Below are positions 1 through 8,202 of a stretch of 64,000 nucleotides of DNA, piece by piece (within the stretch, counting starts at the first letter, position 1; every line of letters begins with the position of its first letter). The notes under the pieces were generated by a model that saw nothing but the letters and a program-made list of their open reading frames with translations, was not told where the DNA came from and made no database searches. The position numbers were made by a program, and so were the translations under genes. This DNA comes from Burkholderiales bacterium Ga0077543 (GTDB lineage: Bacteria; Pseudomonadota; Gammaproteobacteria; Burkholderiales; Burkholderiaceae_C): the NCBI GenBank assembly GCA_001464055.1, contig LNET01000038.1, positions 62,001 to 126,000 of the forward strand, given 5' to 3'.

Positions 1-1
1 G

Positions 2-556
2 GCCTACTGGCGCCAGCCGGAACTGGCGGCCGAGACCTACGACGAAGAAGGCTTCCTGTGCAGCGGCGACGCGGCGGTCTTCATCGACCCGGCCCGGCCC
101 GCCCGCGGCCTGAAGTTCGACGGCCGCATCGCCGAAGACTTCAAGCTCATCAGCGGCACCTGGGTCAGCGTCAGCAGTGTCCGGGCGCGTGCCATGGCGC
201 AGGCCCAGCCGCATGTGCACGACGTGGTCGTGACCGGCGACAGCCGCGACTGGCTGGGCCTGCTGGTCTTCCTGGCACCTGGATCGCAAGCCGACGACCC
301 GGCCGTTCAAGCCTGGGCGCAAGACTGGCTGGACGCCCTGGCCGCCACCGGCACGGGCAGTTCCAACCGCGTGCTGCGTGCACTGCTGATGACCGAGCCG
401 CCCTCGGCCGCGCGCGGCGAACTCACCGACAAGGGCTCGCTGAACCAGCGCATGGTGCTGAAGAACCGGGCCGACCTGGTGCAGACGCTGTACGCTGATG
501 CGGCAGCAACCGCAGCCCACCCGCACCTGCTCCAGGCGCGCTTGAAGAAGGTCTGA
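2..556 (+). CDS. fcs: Feruloyl-CoA synthetase, C-terminal part (cut by window edge)
   Basis: This is the last 184 residues of an AMP-forming acyl-CoA synthetase that activates ferulate or other hydroxycinnamates to their CoA thioesters. The visible part starts inside the C-terminal half. It contains the stretch DGRIAEDFKLISGTWV, characteristic of feruloyl-CoA synthetases, where general acyl-CoA ligases have a DR(x)K-type hinge. A lysine near GSLNQRMVLKNR fits the C-terminal catalytic-loop position. The start lies outside the window. It is followed 4 bp later by an amidohydrolase and then an SDR dehydrogenase, so the three probably form one operon for chain shortening of hydroxycinnamoyl-CoA. 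Assignment as feruloyl- rather than another aryl-CoA synthetase rests on the motif and context. Confidence 0.85.
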   Translation, partial: AYWRQPELAAETYDEEGFLCSGDAAVFIDPARPARGLKFDGRIAEDFKLISGTWVSVSSVRARAMAQAQPHVHDVVVTGDSRDWLGLLVFLAPGSQADDPAVQAWAQDWLDALAATGTGSSNRVLRALLMTEPPSAARGELTDKGSLNQRMVLKNRADLVQTLYADAAATAAHPHLLQARLKKV

Positions 557-560
557 TCCC

Positions 561-1493
561 ATGGCACCCGACCGCCTGGCCGACATCGTCGCCATCGACA
601 TCCACACCCACGCCACCGTCAGCACGCGCAACCCCTTCGACGAAGTGGCCGACGCTTTCGACAAGGCCATGGCCGCGTACTTCAAGGAAGCGATGCCGCG
701 GCTGACGATCGCCGAAACCGCCGATTTCTACCGCGCACGCAAGATGATCGCCGTCATCTTCACCGTCGACACCGAGCGCGCCAACGGGCAGATGCGCATC
801 ACCAACGAAGAGGTGGCCGAAGAGGTGGCGAAGAACGCCGACGTGTTGATCCCCTTTGCCAGCGTCGACCCGCTGCGCGGCAAGATGGGCGCGCGTGAAG
901 TGCGCCGGCTCATCAAGGACCACAACGTGCGCGGCTTCAAGTTCCACCCCTCGGGGCAGGAGTTCTTTCCGCACGACCGCGCCTGCTACGACGTCTACGA
1001 AGCCATTGCCGAAGCCGGCCTGCCCGCCATCTTCCACAGCGGCCAGACCGGCCTGGGCGCGGGCATGCGCGGCGGCGGCGGCGTGCGCCTGAAGTACAGC
1101 GACCCGATGTTCCTGGACGACGTGGCGGTCGACTTCCCCGACATGCCCATCGTCATCGCCCACCCCAGCTTCCCCTGGCAGGAAAACGCCCTGGCCGTGG
1201 CCACGCACAAGCCCAACGTGTGGATCGACCTGTCGGGCTGGAGCCCGAAGTACTTCCCCGAGATCCTCGTCAAGTACACCAACGGCCTGCTGAAGAAGAA
1301 GATGCTCTTCGGCTCGGACTTTCCCGCGCTCACGCCCGAGCGCTGGATTGCCGACGCCGAGAAATGCGGTATCCGCCCCGAAGTGATGCCGCTCATCCTG
1401 AAGGACAACGCCATGCGGCTGCTTCGGCTGGACGAAGACCCGGTCTTCGGCCGTTATGCCCGCCTCGCGCCGCCGGCCAGCGGCTGCTGCTGA
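561..1493 (+). CDS. Amidohydrolase-2 family, probable 4-hydroxyphenyl-beta-ketoacyl-CoA hydrolase (CouO-like)
   Basis: A 310-residue metal-dependent TIM-barrel hydrolase. An HxH metal motif lies at residues 15-17, later elements IAHPSFPW and LFGSDFPA supply the conserved His and Asp, and the length is normal for amidohydrolase-2 proteins. In the Rhodococcus cou pathway, and in Aromatoleum phenylpropanoid genes, a member of this family hydrolyses the beta-ketoacyl-CoA made from p-coumaroyl- or feruloyl-CoA, giving the hydroxybenzoate and acetyl-CoA. Its position between a feruloyl-CoA synthetase (4 bp upstream) and an SDR dehydrogenase matches that pathway. The role is inferred from context; the fold is clear. 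A decarboxylase of the same superfamily is the main alternative. Confidence 0.8.
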   Translation: MAPDRLADIVAIDIHTHATVSTRNPFDEVADAFDKAMAAYFKEAMPRLTIAETADFYRARKMIAVIFTVDTERANGQMRITNEEVAEEVAKNADVLIPFASVDPLRGKMGAREVRRLIKDHNVRGFKFHPSGQEFFPHDRACYDVYEAIAEAGLPAIFHSGQTGLGAGMRGGGGVRLKYSDPMFLDDVAVDFPDMPIVIAHPSFPWQENALAVATHKPNVWIDLSGWSPKYFPEILVKYTNGLLKKKMLFGSDFPALTPERWIADAEKCGIRPEVMPLILKDNAMRLLRLDEDPVFGRYARLAPPASGCC

Positions 1494-1520
1494 ACCCCGC
1501 TTTTCGCGAGACCCGACACC

Positions 1521-2288
1521 ATGAACATCGAAGGATTGGCCGCCATCGTCACCGGCGGTGGCTCGGGCCTGGGCGAGGCCACGGCCCGCGCGCTGGCCGC
1601 GGCCGGGGCCCGCGTGGCCGTGCTCGACATCAACCTGGCCGCGGCGCAGGCCGTGGCCGAAAGCATCGGCGGCCTGGCCCTGGCCTGCGATGTGGCCGAC
1701 GCCGAAGGCGCGGCCGCCGCCGTGGCTGCCGCCGAGCAGCAGCACGGCGTGGCCCGCGTGCTGATGAACGTGGCCGGCATCGGCACGGCCAGGCGCATCG
1801 TCGGCCGTGACGGGCAGCCCGCACCGCTGGCCGACTTCGAACGCGTGATCCGCATCAACCTGCTGGGCACCTACAACCTGTGCCGCCTGGCAGCAGCGCG
1901 CATGGCGGCAACCGAACCCGTGAACGCCGACGGCGAACGTGGCGTGATCGTCAACACCGCCTCGGTGGCAGCCTTCGACGGGCAGGTGGGGCAGGAAGCC
2001 TATGCCGCCAGCAAGGGCGGCGTCGCCGCGATGACGCTGCCGATGGCGCGCGACCTGGCCCAGCACGGCGTGCGCGTGTGCACCATCGCGCCCGGCATCT
2101 TCGCTACGCCGCTGCTGCTGCAGCTGCCCGAAGCGGTGCAGCACAGCCTGGCCGACAGCATCCCTTTCCCCAAGCGGCTGGGCGCGCCGGCAGAGTTTGC
2201 CGAACTGGCGCTGCACATCGCACGGAACGCGGCGCTGAACGGCGAGGTCATCCGGCTGGACGGCGCGCTGCGCATGGCACCGCGCTGA
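1521..2288 (+). CDS. SDR-family 3-hydroxyacyl-CoA dehydrogenase (type II, CouN-like)
   Basis: A 255-residue short-chain dehydrogenase. It has TGGGSGLG at residues 11-18 (dinucleotide binding), NVAG, the catalytic Ser in NTASVAAF and the YAASK active-site motif. The overall pattern is that of type II 3-hydroxyacyl-CoA dehydrogenases (HSD17B10-like), which oxidise 3-hydroxyacyl-CoA to 3-ketoacyl-CoA with NAD+. With the upstream synthetase and amidohydrolase it would perform the oxidation step on hydrated feruloyl-CoA or coumaroyl-CoA. The matching enoyl-CoA hydratase is not in the window and may lie upstream of the synthetase. The start is the first ATG after a 27-bp gap. Confidence 0.85.
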   Translation: MNIEGLAAIVTGGGSGLGEATARALAAAGARVAVLDINLAAAQAVAESIGGLALACDVADAEGAAAAVAAAEQQHGVARVLMNVAGIGTARRIVGRDGQPAPLADFERVIRINLLGTYNLCRLAAARMAATEPVNADGERGVIVNTASVAAFDGQVGQEAYAASKGGVAAMTLPMARDLAQHGVRVCTIAPGIFATPLLLQLPEAVQHSLADSIPFPKRLGAPAEFAELALHIARNAALNGEVIRLDGALRMAPR

Positions 2289-2342
2289 AGCGTCCCCACA
2301 CAAGGCCGCTGCCGGCCGCCTTCACCCGCGGCCGCCAAGCGC

Positions 2343-3323
2343 CTACAGGTCCAGCACCAACCGTGCGCTGTGCGACCTGGCGCAGCAGGGCAGGCACAGG
2401 TCGTTGGCCGCCTGTTCGTCGGCCGTGAGGTACTGGTCGCGGTGCTCGGGCGTGCCTTCGAGCACGCGCGTGATGCAAGTGCCGCAGATGCCCTGTTCGC
2501 AGGACGTGGCCACGAACACGCCGGCCTCTGCCAGCGCCTGCGTGATGGCGGTGCCCACAGGCACCATCACCACCTGCCCGCTGCTGGCCAGCTGCACCTC
2601 GAAGGGCCGTTCACCCGCAGCCACGGCTACTGGTGCCGCACCGAAGTATTCGCAGTGCAGCTGCGCTTCGGCCCAGCCCAGGCCACGGGCCGTGTCCAGC
2701 ACGGCCTGGATGTAGCCCTGGGGCCCGCACACATACAGGTGCCGGCCCGGCGCCGGGGCTGCGAGCACGGCCGGCAGGTCCAGGCGCTGCGCTGGCGGGC
2801 CGTCGTCCAGGTGCAGGTGCACCCGGGCGGCGTAGGGCGCTGCGGCCAGCGCGTCGGCAAAGGCCGTGCGGGCGCGTGAACGCGCGGCGTAGTGAAGATC
2901 GAAGGCCTCGCCGCGCGCGTGCAGGGCCTCGGCCATGGCCAGCATGGGCGTGACGCCGATGCCGCCGGCCAGCAACAGGTGGCTGCGCGCTCCAGCGGCC
3001 AGCGGAAAGCTGTTGCGCGGCGGGCTGATGGCCAGCACCGTGCCTTCGTGCACCTGCTCGTGCATGGCCTGCGAGCCGCCGCGCGACTGCGGCTCGCGCA
3101 GCACCGCCACCTGGTAGCGCTGCGTCTGCCCGGGCCGGTTGCACAGCGAATACTGGCGCACCAGGCCACCGGGCAGGTGCACGTCCACGTGCGCGCCGGC
3201 ATCGAAGGCCGGCAGCGGCCCGCCGCCGGCGGCAACGAACTCGAAGCTGCTGATGCCCTGGGCTTCCTGCCTGCGACTGGCCACGCGCACCTGCAGCAGG
3301 GGCTGCACACCAGCCGGGGTCAT
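2343..3323 (-). CDS. vanB: Vanillate O-demethylase, reductase subunit VanB
   Basis: A 326-residue phthalate-dioxygenase-reductase type protein that passes electrons from NAD(P)H to VanA. The flavin-binding motif RQYSLCN lies in the first third, the nucleotide-binding motif AGGIGVTPM follows, and a C-terminal plant-type [2Fe-2S] ferredoxin has the cysteine pattern C-x4-C-x2-C-x(~29)-C beginning at CEQGICGTC. The ATG overlaps the vanA stop by 4 bp (ATGA), so the two are translationally coupled and the start is secure. Vanillate is demethylated to protocatechuate plus formaldehyde. Regulation is expected through VanR, whose gene diverges from vanA. Confidence 0.93.
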   Translation of the reverse strand: MTPAGVQPLLQVRVASRRQEAQGISSFEFVAAGGGPLPAFDAGAHVDVHLPGGLVRQYSLCNRPGQTQRYQVAVLREPQSRGGSQAMHEQVHEGTVLAISPPRNSFPLAAGARSHLLLAGGIGVTPMLAMAEALHARGEAFDLHYAARSRARTAFADALAAAPYAARVHLHLDDGPPAQRLDLPAVLAAPAPGRHLYVCGPQGYIQAVLDTARGLGWAEAQLHCEYFGAAPVAVAAGERPFEVQLASSGQVVMVPVGTAITQALAEAGVFVATSCEQGICGTCITRVLEGTPEHRDQYLTADEQAANDLCLPCCARSHSARLVLDL

Positions 3324-4417
3324 GGTCGCGCTGCCGCGGCAGGGGCTGCGGCGGCTGCGCCCAACGCCGCGGCAGGTGCTGCGGCGGCCAAGGCCTGCTC
3401 GGCGGCCAGCAGCCGGTCGATGATGCGCCGCGCCTGCACGCCGCCCGCGTCGGTGTTCAGGCCCAGCAGCTTGCGCGTGGGGTGCAGCAGGTGGTTGCGC
3501 TGCTGCTGCTCCAGCATCTGCAGGTCTTCGGCGAAGATCTTCCCCTGCCCCTCGCGGATGCTGGCCGTCAGTGCCGCGTCGTGCGGCTTGAAGTTGCGGG
3601 CCATGCCCCAGAAGTACCAGATGCTGTGCTCGGTCTCGGGGGTGATGAAGTCCACCACGATGCTGCCGGCCTTCTTGTCGGCCGGCGCGTCGATGCCGCC
3701 GTGCCCGGCATGGGCCACGCCCACTTCGATCATCACGTGGCTGGGCGGCGTGAAGTGGCACACCTGCCAGCGGTCCACCGGCACGTCGTCGGCCAGGCCG
3801 TTGCTGCGCAGCGCCATGCGCCAGAAGGGCGGCGCCGGGATGTCGTGCATGTAGCGGCTGGTGATGACCTGATCGCCCTCGACCTTGGTGACGGGCGCGA
3901 TCTCGTCGATCTCGGCCTGGCCGATGCTGTCGGCATGCACATAGGTCTCGTGCGTCAGGTCCATCAGGTTGTCGACCATGAGCCGGTAGTCGCAGCCGAT
4001 GTGATAGAGCCCGCCGCCATAGGCCCATTCCGGGTTGTCGGCCCAGAACAGGTCGGGCAGCAAGGACGGGTCGGCCAGGGCTGCGTCACCCGGCCAGACC
4101 CAGATGAAGCCATGCCTTTCCACCACCGGGTAGGCCGCGATGGGTGCGAAGCCCCGCACGCGCTGGCCGGGCATGGCCACGGTCCTGCCGTCGCAGCCCA
4201 TCTGCAGGCCGTGGTAACCGCAGACTAGCCTGCCGTCCACCACACGCCCCAGCGACAAGGGCGCGCCGCGGTGCGGGCACCAGTCTTCGAGTGCCGCCAC
4301 CTGGCCATCTGCACCGCGGAAGAAGACCATCTGGCGCCCGCAGATCTTGCGCCCGAAAGGCTTGTCGGCGACGTCGCCAGCCGTGGCGGCGACATACCAG
4401 GTGTTCAAGGGGAACAT
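3320..4417 (-). CDS. vanA: Vanillate O-demethylase, oxygenase subunit VanA
   Basis: A 365-residue Rieske non-haem iron oxygenase that O-demethylates vanillate. The N-terminal Rieske cluster is visible as CPHRGAPL and CGYH. The catalytic iron-ligand region is DLTHETYVH, with two His in the expected D-x2-H-x4-H spacing. The C terminus is unusually Ala/Pro-rich. Its ATG is 28 bp from the nearest VanR-type operator, and the gene is co-transcribed with vanB through a 4-bp overlap. Vanillate would come from ferulate chain shortening encoded just upstream and from coniferyl alcohol via calA at 14593. Assignment is strong because oxygenase, reductase, regulator and operator all agree. Confidence 0.94.
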   Translation of the reverse strand: MFPLNTWYVAATAGDVADKPFGRKICGRQMVFFRGADGQVAALEDWCPHRGAPLSLGRVVDGRLVCGYHGLQMGCDGRTVAMPGQRVRGFAPIAAYPVVERHGFIWVWPGDAALADPSLLPDLFWADNPEWAYGGGLYHIGCDYRLMVDNLMDLTHETYVHADSIGQAEIDEIAPVTKVEGDQVITSRYMHDIPAPPFWRMALRSNGLADDVPVDRWQVCHFTPPSHVMIEVGVAHAGHGGIDAPADKKAGSIVVDFITPETEHSIWYFWGMARNFKPHDAALTASIREGQGKIFAEDLQMLEQQQRNHLLHPTRKLLGLNTDAGGVQARRIIDRLLAAEQALAAAAPAAALGAAAAAPAAAARP

Positions 4418-4443
4418 CGCAGACTCTCGATCGTTTGGCTTTG

Positions 4444-4457
4444 CATTGGATCCAATG
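4444..4457. promoter_or_regulatory. VanR operator 1
   Basis: A perfect 14-bp palindrome containing ATTGGATCCAAT. This is identical to the VanR operator core known from the Caulobacter vanillate promoter. It lies 27 bp upstream of the vanA start codon, where a bound repressor would block vanAB transcription. Confidence 0.8.
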
Positions 4458-4497
4458 TTAGCCTCGCCTATCACCAAGGACAAGTCTCGAAGCATTT

Positions 4498-4509
4498 TTT
4501 GGATCCAAT
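4498..4509. promoter_or_regulatory. VanR operator 2
   Basis: TTTGGATCCAAT, one base from the operator 1 core, with a perfect 10-bp palindrome inside it. Its centre is 53 bp from that of operator 1, about five helical turns. It overlaps the probable TTG start codon of vanR, which suggests autorepression and possibly looping between sites. Confidence 0.7.
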
Positions 4510-5302
4510 CGAAGATTCCAAAGGCCATCCTGGCAGCGTCGTCGCGACACTGCGGCAGTACATCGTCAGCGGTCGCCTGGCAGCAGGCGAACGGCTGGCC
4601 GAGATTCCCGTGGCGCTTTCGCTGGGCGTGTCGCGCACGCCTGTGCGTCTGGCGTTTCGCGCACTGGCACAGGAAGGCTTGCTGGCACTCGCGGGCAAGC
4701 GGGGCTATGTGGTGCGCCGCTTTTCCGACGCCGACGTGCGCGCCGCCATCGAGGTGCGCGGTGTGCTCGAAGGCCTGGCAGCGCGCCACCTCGCCGAACG
4801 CGGCCTGCCCGACGAGGTACGCGCCACGCTGACGCAATGCCTGGCCGATGGCGAGGCCCTTCTGGCCAAGGGTCACCTGGTGGATGCCGACGTGGCCGGC
4901 TGGAGCGCACTGAACCTGCGCTTCCACAACGCGCTGATCGAGTCGCACCCAAGCCCGGTGATTGCCGAAGCCATCGCGCGCAACAACCACCTGCCTTTTG
5001 CTTCAGCCGACTCCATTGCCTTGAACCGCGACGCCCTGCCAGCGGAATTCCGGAAGCTGCAAGTGGCCCAGTTGCAGCATCGGCTGGTGTTCGACGCGCT
5101 GGTGCGTGGCGAATCGGCACGCGTGGAGATGCTGATGCGGGAACACGCCTGGGTGGGCCTGCGTTATGCCGAACTGCTGGCCGCTGCGGCCCTGGGCCCC
5201 GGCAGCGACCCGCCGGACCCGGACCGTGCCGACAGCGGGCCGGCACCTCGTCGGCCAGCACCGCGGCGCGGGCGGCGACCCGCTCGAAGCGGGACTTCCT
5301 AG
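4499..5302 (+). CDS. vanR: GntR-family (FCD) vanillate repressor VanR
   Basis: A GntR/FadR-type regulator of about 267 residues. It has an N-terminal winged helix (ATLRQYIVSGRL, then LGVSRTPVRLAFRALAQEGL) and a C-terminal FCD helical ligand domain beginning near AAIEVRGVLEGLA. It closely resembles Caulobacter VanR in both domains. It diverges from vanAB across an intergenic region holding the VanR operator. No good ATG exists upstream of the winged helix; I chose the TTG at 4499, which gives a normal N terminus. An extension to 4271 would run through vanA and is unlikely. The last ~35 residues are Pro/Arg-rich and poorly conserved. Vanillate is expected to relieve repression. Confidence 0.85.
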   Translation: MDPIEDSKGHPGSVVATLRQYIVSGRLAAGERLAEIPVALSLGVSRTPVRLAFRALAQEGLLALAGKRGYVVRRFSDADVRAAIEVRGVLEGLAARHLAERGLPDEVRATLTQCLADGEALLAKGHLVDADVAGWSALNLRFHNALIESHPSPVIAEAIARNNHLPFASADSIALNRDALPAEFRKLQVAQLQHRLVFDALVRGESARVEMLMREHAWVGLRYAELLAAAALGPGSDPPDPDRADSGPAPRRPAPRRGRRPARSGTS

Positions 5303-5312
5303 AATGGGGTGG

Positions 5313-5849
5313 ATGTCCAAGGTCAAGATTTCATCGCCCGCCAAGGCCGCCCCGGACACCCGGATCACGCGTCCCGCACTGAAAACCGCCAAGCAGGCCC
5401 GCCGCGCGCCGCCGTCCACCGACTCTCTGGACCCCTTCGACCTGCGCCAGGACTCGCTGGGCTACCTGCTGCGGCGCGCGCAGATGCACGCCTACAGCAT
5501 GTTCTTCGAGATGCTGGGGCCGCTGGAGCTTTCGCCGGCTCGTCTGACCGCGCTGTCGGTCATTGCCGGGGAATCCAGCATCAACCAGGTCACCCTGGCC
5601 AAGCGCCTGAACGTGGCCGGCCCCAGCGTGATGAAGCTGATCGACGCGCTGGAAGGATCAGGCTTCATCCGCCGCATGGAAGTGGCCAGCGACCGCCGGC
5701 AGTATTCGCTGGTCCTGACGGCATCGGGCCGCGCCATCATGCAGACCGTGCAGGAACGCCATGCGGCTTATGAAGAACGGCTCTCCAGCCCGCTGACGGC
5801 CGCGGAGCGCGAACAGCTGATGGGATTGCTCAAGCGCATGCTCGGCTGA
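5313..5849 (+). CDS. MarR-family regulator, possibly of hydroxycinnamate genes
   Basis: A 178-residue MarR-type winged-helix repressor. It has a ~45-residue basic N-terminal extension, then helices around DSLGYLLRRAQMHAYSMF, the recognition region TLAKRLNVAGPSVMKLIDAL and the wing RRMEVASDRRQYSLVLT. The ATG at 5313 has GGGGTGG just upstream; another ATG at 5304 has none, so 5313 is preferred. MarR proteins (CouR, FerR, HcaR) commonly repress hydroxycinnamate operons and respond to the hydroxycinnamoyl-CoA. Location next to fcs and van genes makes that role plausible but unproven. It sits 10 bp beyond vanR and may be co-transcribed with it. Confidence 0.75.
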   Translation: MSKVKISSPAKAAPDTRITRPALKTAKQARRAPPSTDSLDPFDLRQDSLGYLLRRAQMHAYSMFFEMLGPLELSPARLTALSVIAGESSINQVTLAKRLNVAGPSVMKLIDALEGSGFIRRMEVASDRRQYSLVLTASGRAIMQTVQERHAAYEERLSSPLTAAEREQLMGLLKRMLG

Positions 5850-5889
5850 GCCTGGCGCGGCCCTGGCCGGCCAGGGCCGCGGCGACCGC

Positions 5890-7761
5890 TCATTCCGGTC
5901 GGCGTCGGGTGCGCCTTGCCGCCGCCGAAGGGACCCGACGGGTCGCAGCGGCAGCAGCCTTCGCTGCACCCTCGGCGCTCCCTGGCAGCGATGCCAGCCG
6001 GTAGGCCAGCTTCGCGCGCGAGATGCCCAGCAGCCGCGCCGCCGCCGACAGATTGCCCTGGGCGCGCTGCACGGCCTGCGAGATCAGCTCGCGTTCGATG
6101 TCGGGCAGGCGCACGCCACCGGTCACGCTGTCGGCCAGTCGGTCGAGCAGGGGCACCGCCGGGGCGGGTTCTTCCTCGCGTTCTTCCAGCCCACCCGGCT
6201 TCAGGCCCCCCAGCCTCGACAGGCCCAGCAGCATGTCGGCGCCCAGCTGCTCGCGCCGCAGCAGGTGCGGCAGGTCGATGACACCGCCGTCCTCGGCGCT
6301 GATGACGCCGCGCTCGACCATGTTCTGCAGTTCGCGGATGTTCCCCGGGAAGCCATAGCCCAGCAGCGTCTTCACCGCACGTGGCGCATAGCCCGCCACC
6401 TTGCGCCCGTGCACGCGGGCGTAATGCTGCAGGAAGTGGCTCATCAGCAGCGGGATGTCTTCGCGCCTTTCGCGCAGCGGCGGCAGGTGGATGGGGTAGA
6501 CGTCCAGGCGGTAGAGCAGGTCTTCGCGGAACTGCCCGGCCTTCACCGCAGCCCGCAGGTCGACATTGGTGGCGGCGATCACGCGAACGTCGACCTTGAT
6601 GGTGCTCGTGCCGCCCACGCGTTCGATCTCGCCTTGCTGCAGGGCGCGCAGCAGCTTGCCCTGGCTGGTGAGGCTGAGCGTGCCGATCTCGTCCAGGAAC
6701 AGGGAGCCCTTGTCGGCACGCTCGAAGCGCCCCGGGCGCGAGACACTGGCACCGGTGAACGCACCACGTTCGACGCCGAAGAGTTCGCTCTCGATCAGCG
6801 TTTCCGGCACCGCCGCGCAGTTCACGGCGACGAAGGCCTCATTGCAGCGCGGGCTGATGCGGTGCAGCATGCTGGCGAACATCTCCTTGCCCACGCCAGA
6901 CTCGCCTGTGAAGAGCACCGTCGCCTTGGTCGGGGCCACCCGGTGCAGCATGTGGCAGGCGGCCTTGAAGGCCGACGACACACCGACCATCTGGTCGCTG
7001 GCTTCCGATGCCAGGGCCCCGCTGCCCAGCACCGCCTGTGGCTGGGGCGGCGCCGCGCCCTGCGCCGGGAAGTCGTGCGTGTGCAGGTAGCGCAGGTCTT
7101 CGCTGACATCGCCCCAGGCTTCGGCGGTCTTGCCCACCACCAGACATTGGCTGCTGCCCGTGGTGCGGCATTCGACCTCGCGAAAGATCACCAGCCTTCC
7201 CATCATCCCCGTGACATAGCCGCTGGCGTAGCCGGTCTGCATCCAGCAGGCGGGTTCGGTTCCAGGCCCATAGGCGCTGATGTGTTCGTCGTCCTCCATC
7301 GAATGCTCCATCAGGAACTCGCCGAAGTAGTGGCCGCGCTCTGGATCGATCTCGAAGGCGACCGGCACCACGCGCACCACGCCTTCCAGCGCGTGCAGGC
7401 GGGTGCCGGCCATGAAGGCCGCCACCACTTCGGCGTCGGGCCAGCGCTCGCGCACCAGTTGCGCGTCGCGCGCACCCGACTCGTAGCCAGCGCGCGTGAG
7501 CAGGCCGCGCGCGCGCTCCAGGCCCAGGGCGTCGATCAGCTCCCGGCGCAGGCTGCCGAAGGAACGGGTATGCATCAGCATCATGCGCTGGTCGTTCAGC
7601 CAGATACGGCCGTCACCGGGGCTGAAGAACAGGCATTCGGTGATGTCTTCCAGGCGCGGCTGTTCAGCCGCCGCGCCAGGCATGGGGTCGCCCCGGCGCA
7701 TCAAGGCGCCGGTACGGCGGGCGGCTTCGGCCAGGGAGATGCGTGGCTGTGTGGTCTTCAT
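5890..7761 (-). CDS. XylR/DmpR-type sigma-54-dependent activator
   Basis: A 623-residue sensor-activator. Residues ~35-150 form an XylR_N aromatic-sensing domain, followed by a V4R region (QTGYASGYVTGMMGRLV, with Cys residues as in DmpR). A sigma-54 AAA+ domain follows with Walker A GESGVGKE, GAFTGA for sigma-54 contact, and a C-terminal Fis-type helix-turn-helix (LSAAARLLGISRAKLAYRL). It diverges from the aldehyde dehydrogenase/ABC importer operon, whose upstream region has a consensus -24/-12 element. Activation by an aromatic ligand is therefore likely. The DmpR/XylR class binds phenols, alcohols or aldehydes directly; coniferyl alcohol or vanillin-type compounds are reasonable candidates here. 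Confidence 0.9.
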   Translation of the reverse strand: MKTTQPRISLAEAARRTGALMRRGDPMPGAAAEQPRLEDITECLFFSPGDGRIWLNDQRMMLMHTRSFGSLRRELIDALGLERARGLLTRAGYESGARDAQLVRERWPDAEVVAAFMAGTRLHALEGVVRVVPVAFEIDPERGHYFGEFLMEHSMEDDEHISAYGPGTEPACWMQTGYASGYVTGMMGRLVIFREVECRTTGSSQCLVVGKTAEAWGDVSEDLRYLHTHDFPAQGAAPPQPQAVLGSGALASEASDQMVGVSSAFKAACHMLHRVAPTKATVLFTGESGVGKEMFASMLHRISPRCNEAFVAVNCAAVPETLIESELFGVERGAFTGASVSRPGRFERADKGSLFLDEIGTLSLTSQGKLLRALQQGEIERVGGTSTIKVDVRVIAATNVDLRAAVKAGQFREDLLYRLDVYPIHLPPLRERREDIPLLMSHFLQHYARVHGRKVAGYAPRAVKTLLGYGFPGNIRELQNMVERGVISAEDGGVIDLPHLLRREQLGADMLLGLSRLGGLKPGGLEEREEEPAPAVPLLDRLADSVTGGVRLPDIERELISQAVQRAQGNLSAAARLLGISRAKLAYRLASLPGSAEGAAKAAAAATRRVPSAAARRTRRRPE

Positions 7762-8002
7762 GATTTCAGCGTAACTTGACAGGGCTTCCCACGACCGGGC
7801 ATGGGCTTGCCCAGCCTGGATTGCAGCACCCGCGGGGGCTGGCCGGAACCAGCGGAAACCGGCATGGACAGGCCCGTGTGGACCGGCGCCTGCCTCAGGC
7901 GCAGACCCCCCGGGGTTGTCCACGGCCTGTTTGCAGCCTTTCGAAATCCCTTTAGGAAAACGGGTGCGATCCCGGGCTCTTTTTTGATGGCTTCATGAGT
8001 TC

Positions 8003-8025
8003 GTGATCCGGGTTATCCCGATCAC
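8003..8025. promoter_or_regulatory. Candidate upstream activating sequence
   Basis: GTGATC and GATCAC arms separated by 11 bp, lying about 105 bp upstream of the -24 element. Position and symmetry suit a binding site for the divergent XylR-type activator, but no footprint-defined consensus is being matched. Confidence 0.45.
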
Positions 8026-8129
8026 TCCTGGCATCGACCAAAGCCAATCATTATCTAGGGTAAGTACTTAGAGGCCCCTGGAACGGACACCGCCGCAAAC
8101 GCAGCTCCAGCACCCGGGCCGGCCGGAGA

Positions 8130-8144
8130 TGGCACATCGCTTGC
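8130..8144 (+). promoter_or_regulatory. Sigma-54 (-24/-12) promoter for the aldehyde dehydrogenase/ABC operon
   Basis: TGGCAC, 5 bp, then TTGC: an exact match to the sigma-54 core, with 10 bp between the invariant GG and GC. It lies 58 bp before the ATG at 8203 and beside a sigma-54 activator gene. Confidence 0.85.
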
Positions 8145-8202
8145 GCGATGACGAGCGTCGGGCAGGCGCTTTGCCTGCTTCATCAAATCGCCAGGAGACA
8201 AC

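Larger units (their letters stand above)
7762..8202. other. Divergent regulatory region, 441 bp
   Basis: No convincing gene. It holds a possible enhancer-like inverted repeat at 8003-8025 and a sigma-54 promoter at 8130-8144 directed at the aldehyde dehydrogenase. The A/T-richer patch around 8040-8075 stands out from the surrounding GC. Confidence 0.6.

Noticed and set aside
423-2303. A 626-codon minus-strand frame over the amidohydrolase and SDR genes
   Set aside because: Low-complexity His/Gly/Ala-rich translation without motifs; both plus-strand genes beneath it are well-supported families.
4271-4498. Extension of vanR upstream to 4271
   Set aside because: It would overlap vanA coding sequence and both van promoters; the added residues do not look like a GntR N terminus.
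6265-7779. A 504-codon plus-strand frame over the XylR-type regulator
   Set aside because: Antisense to a complete, motif-rich sigma-54 activator; no ribosome-binding site or domains.
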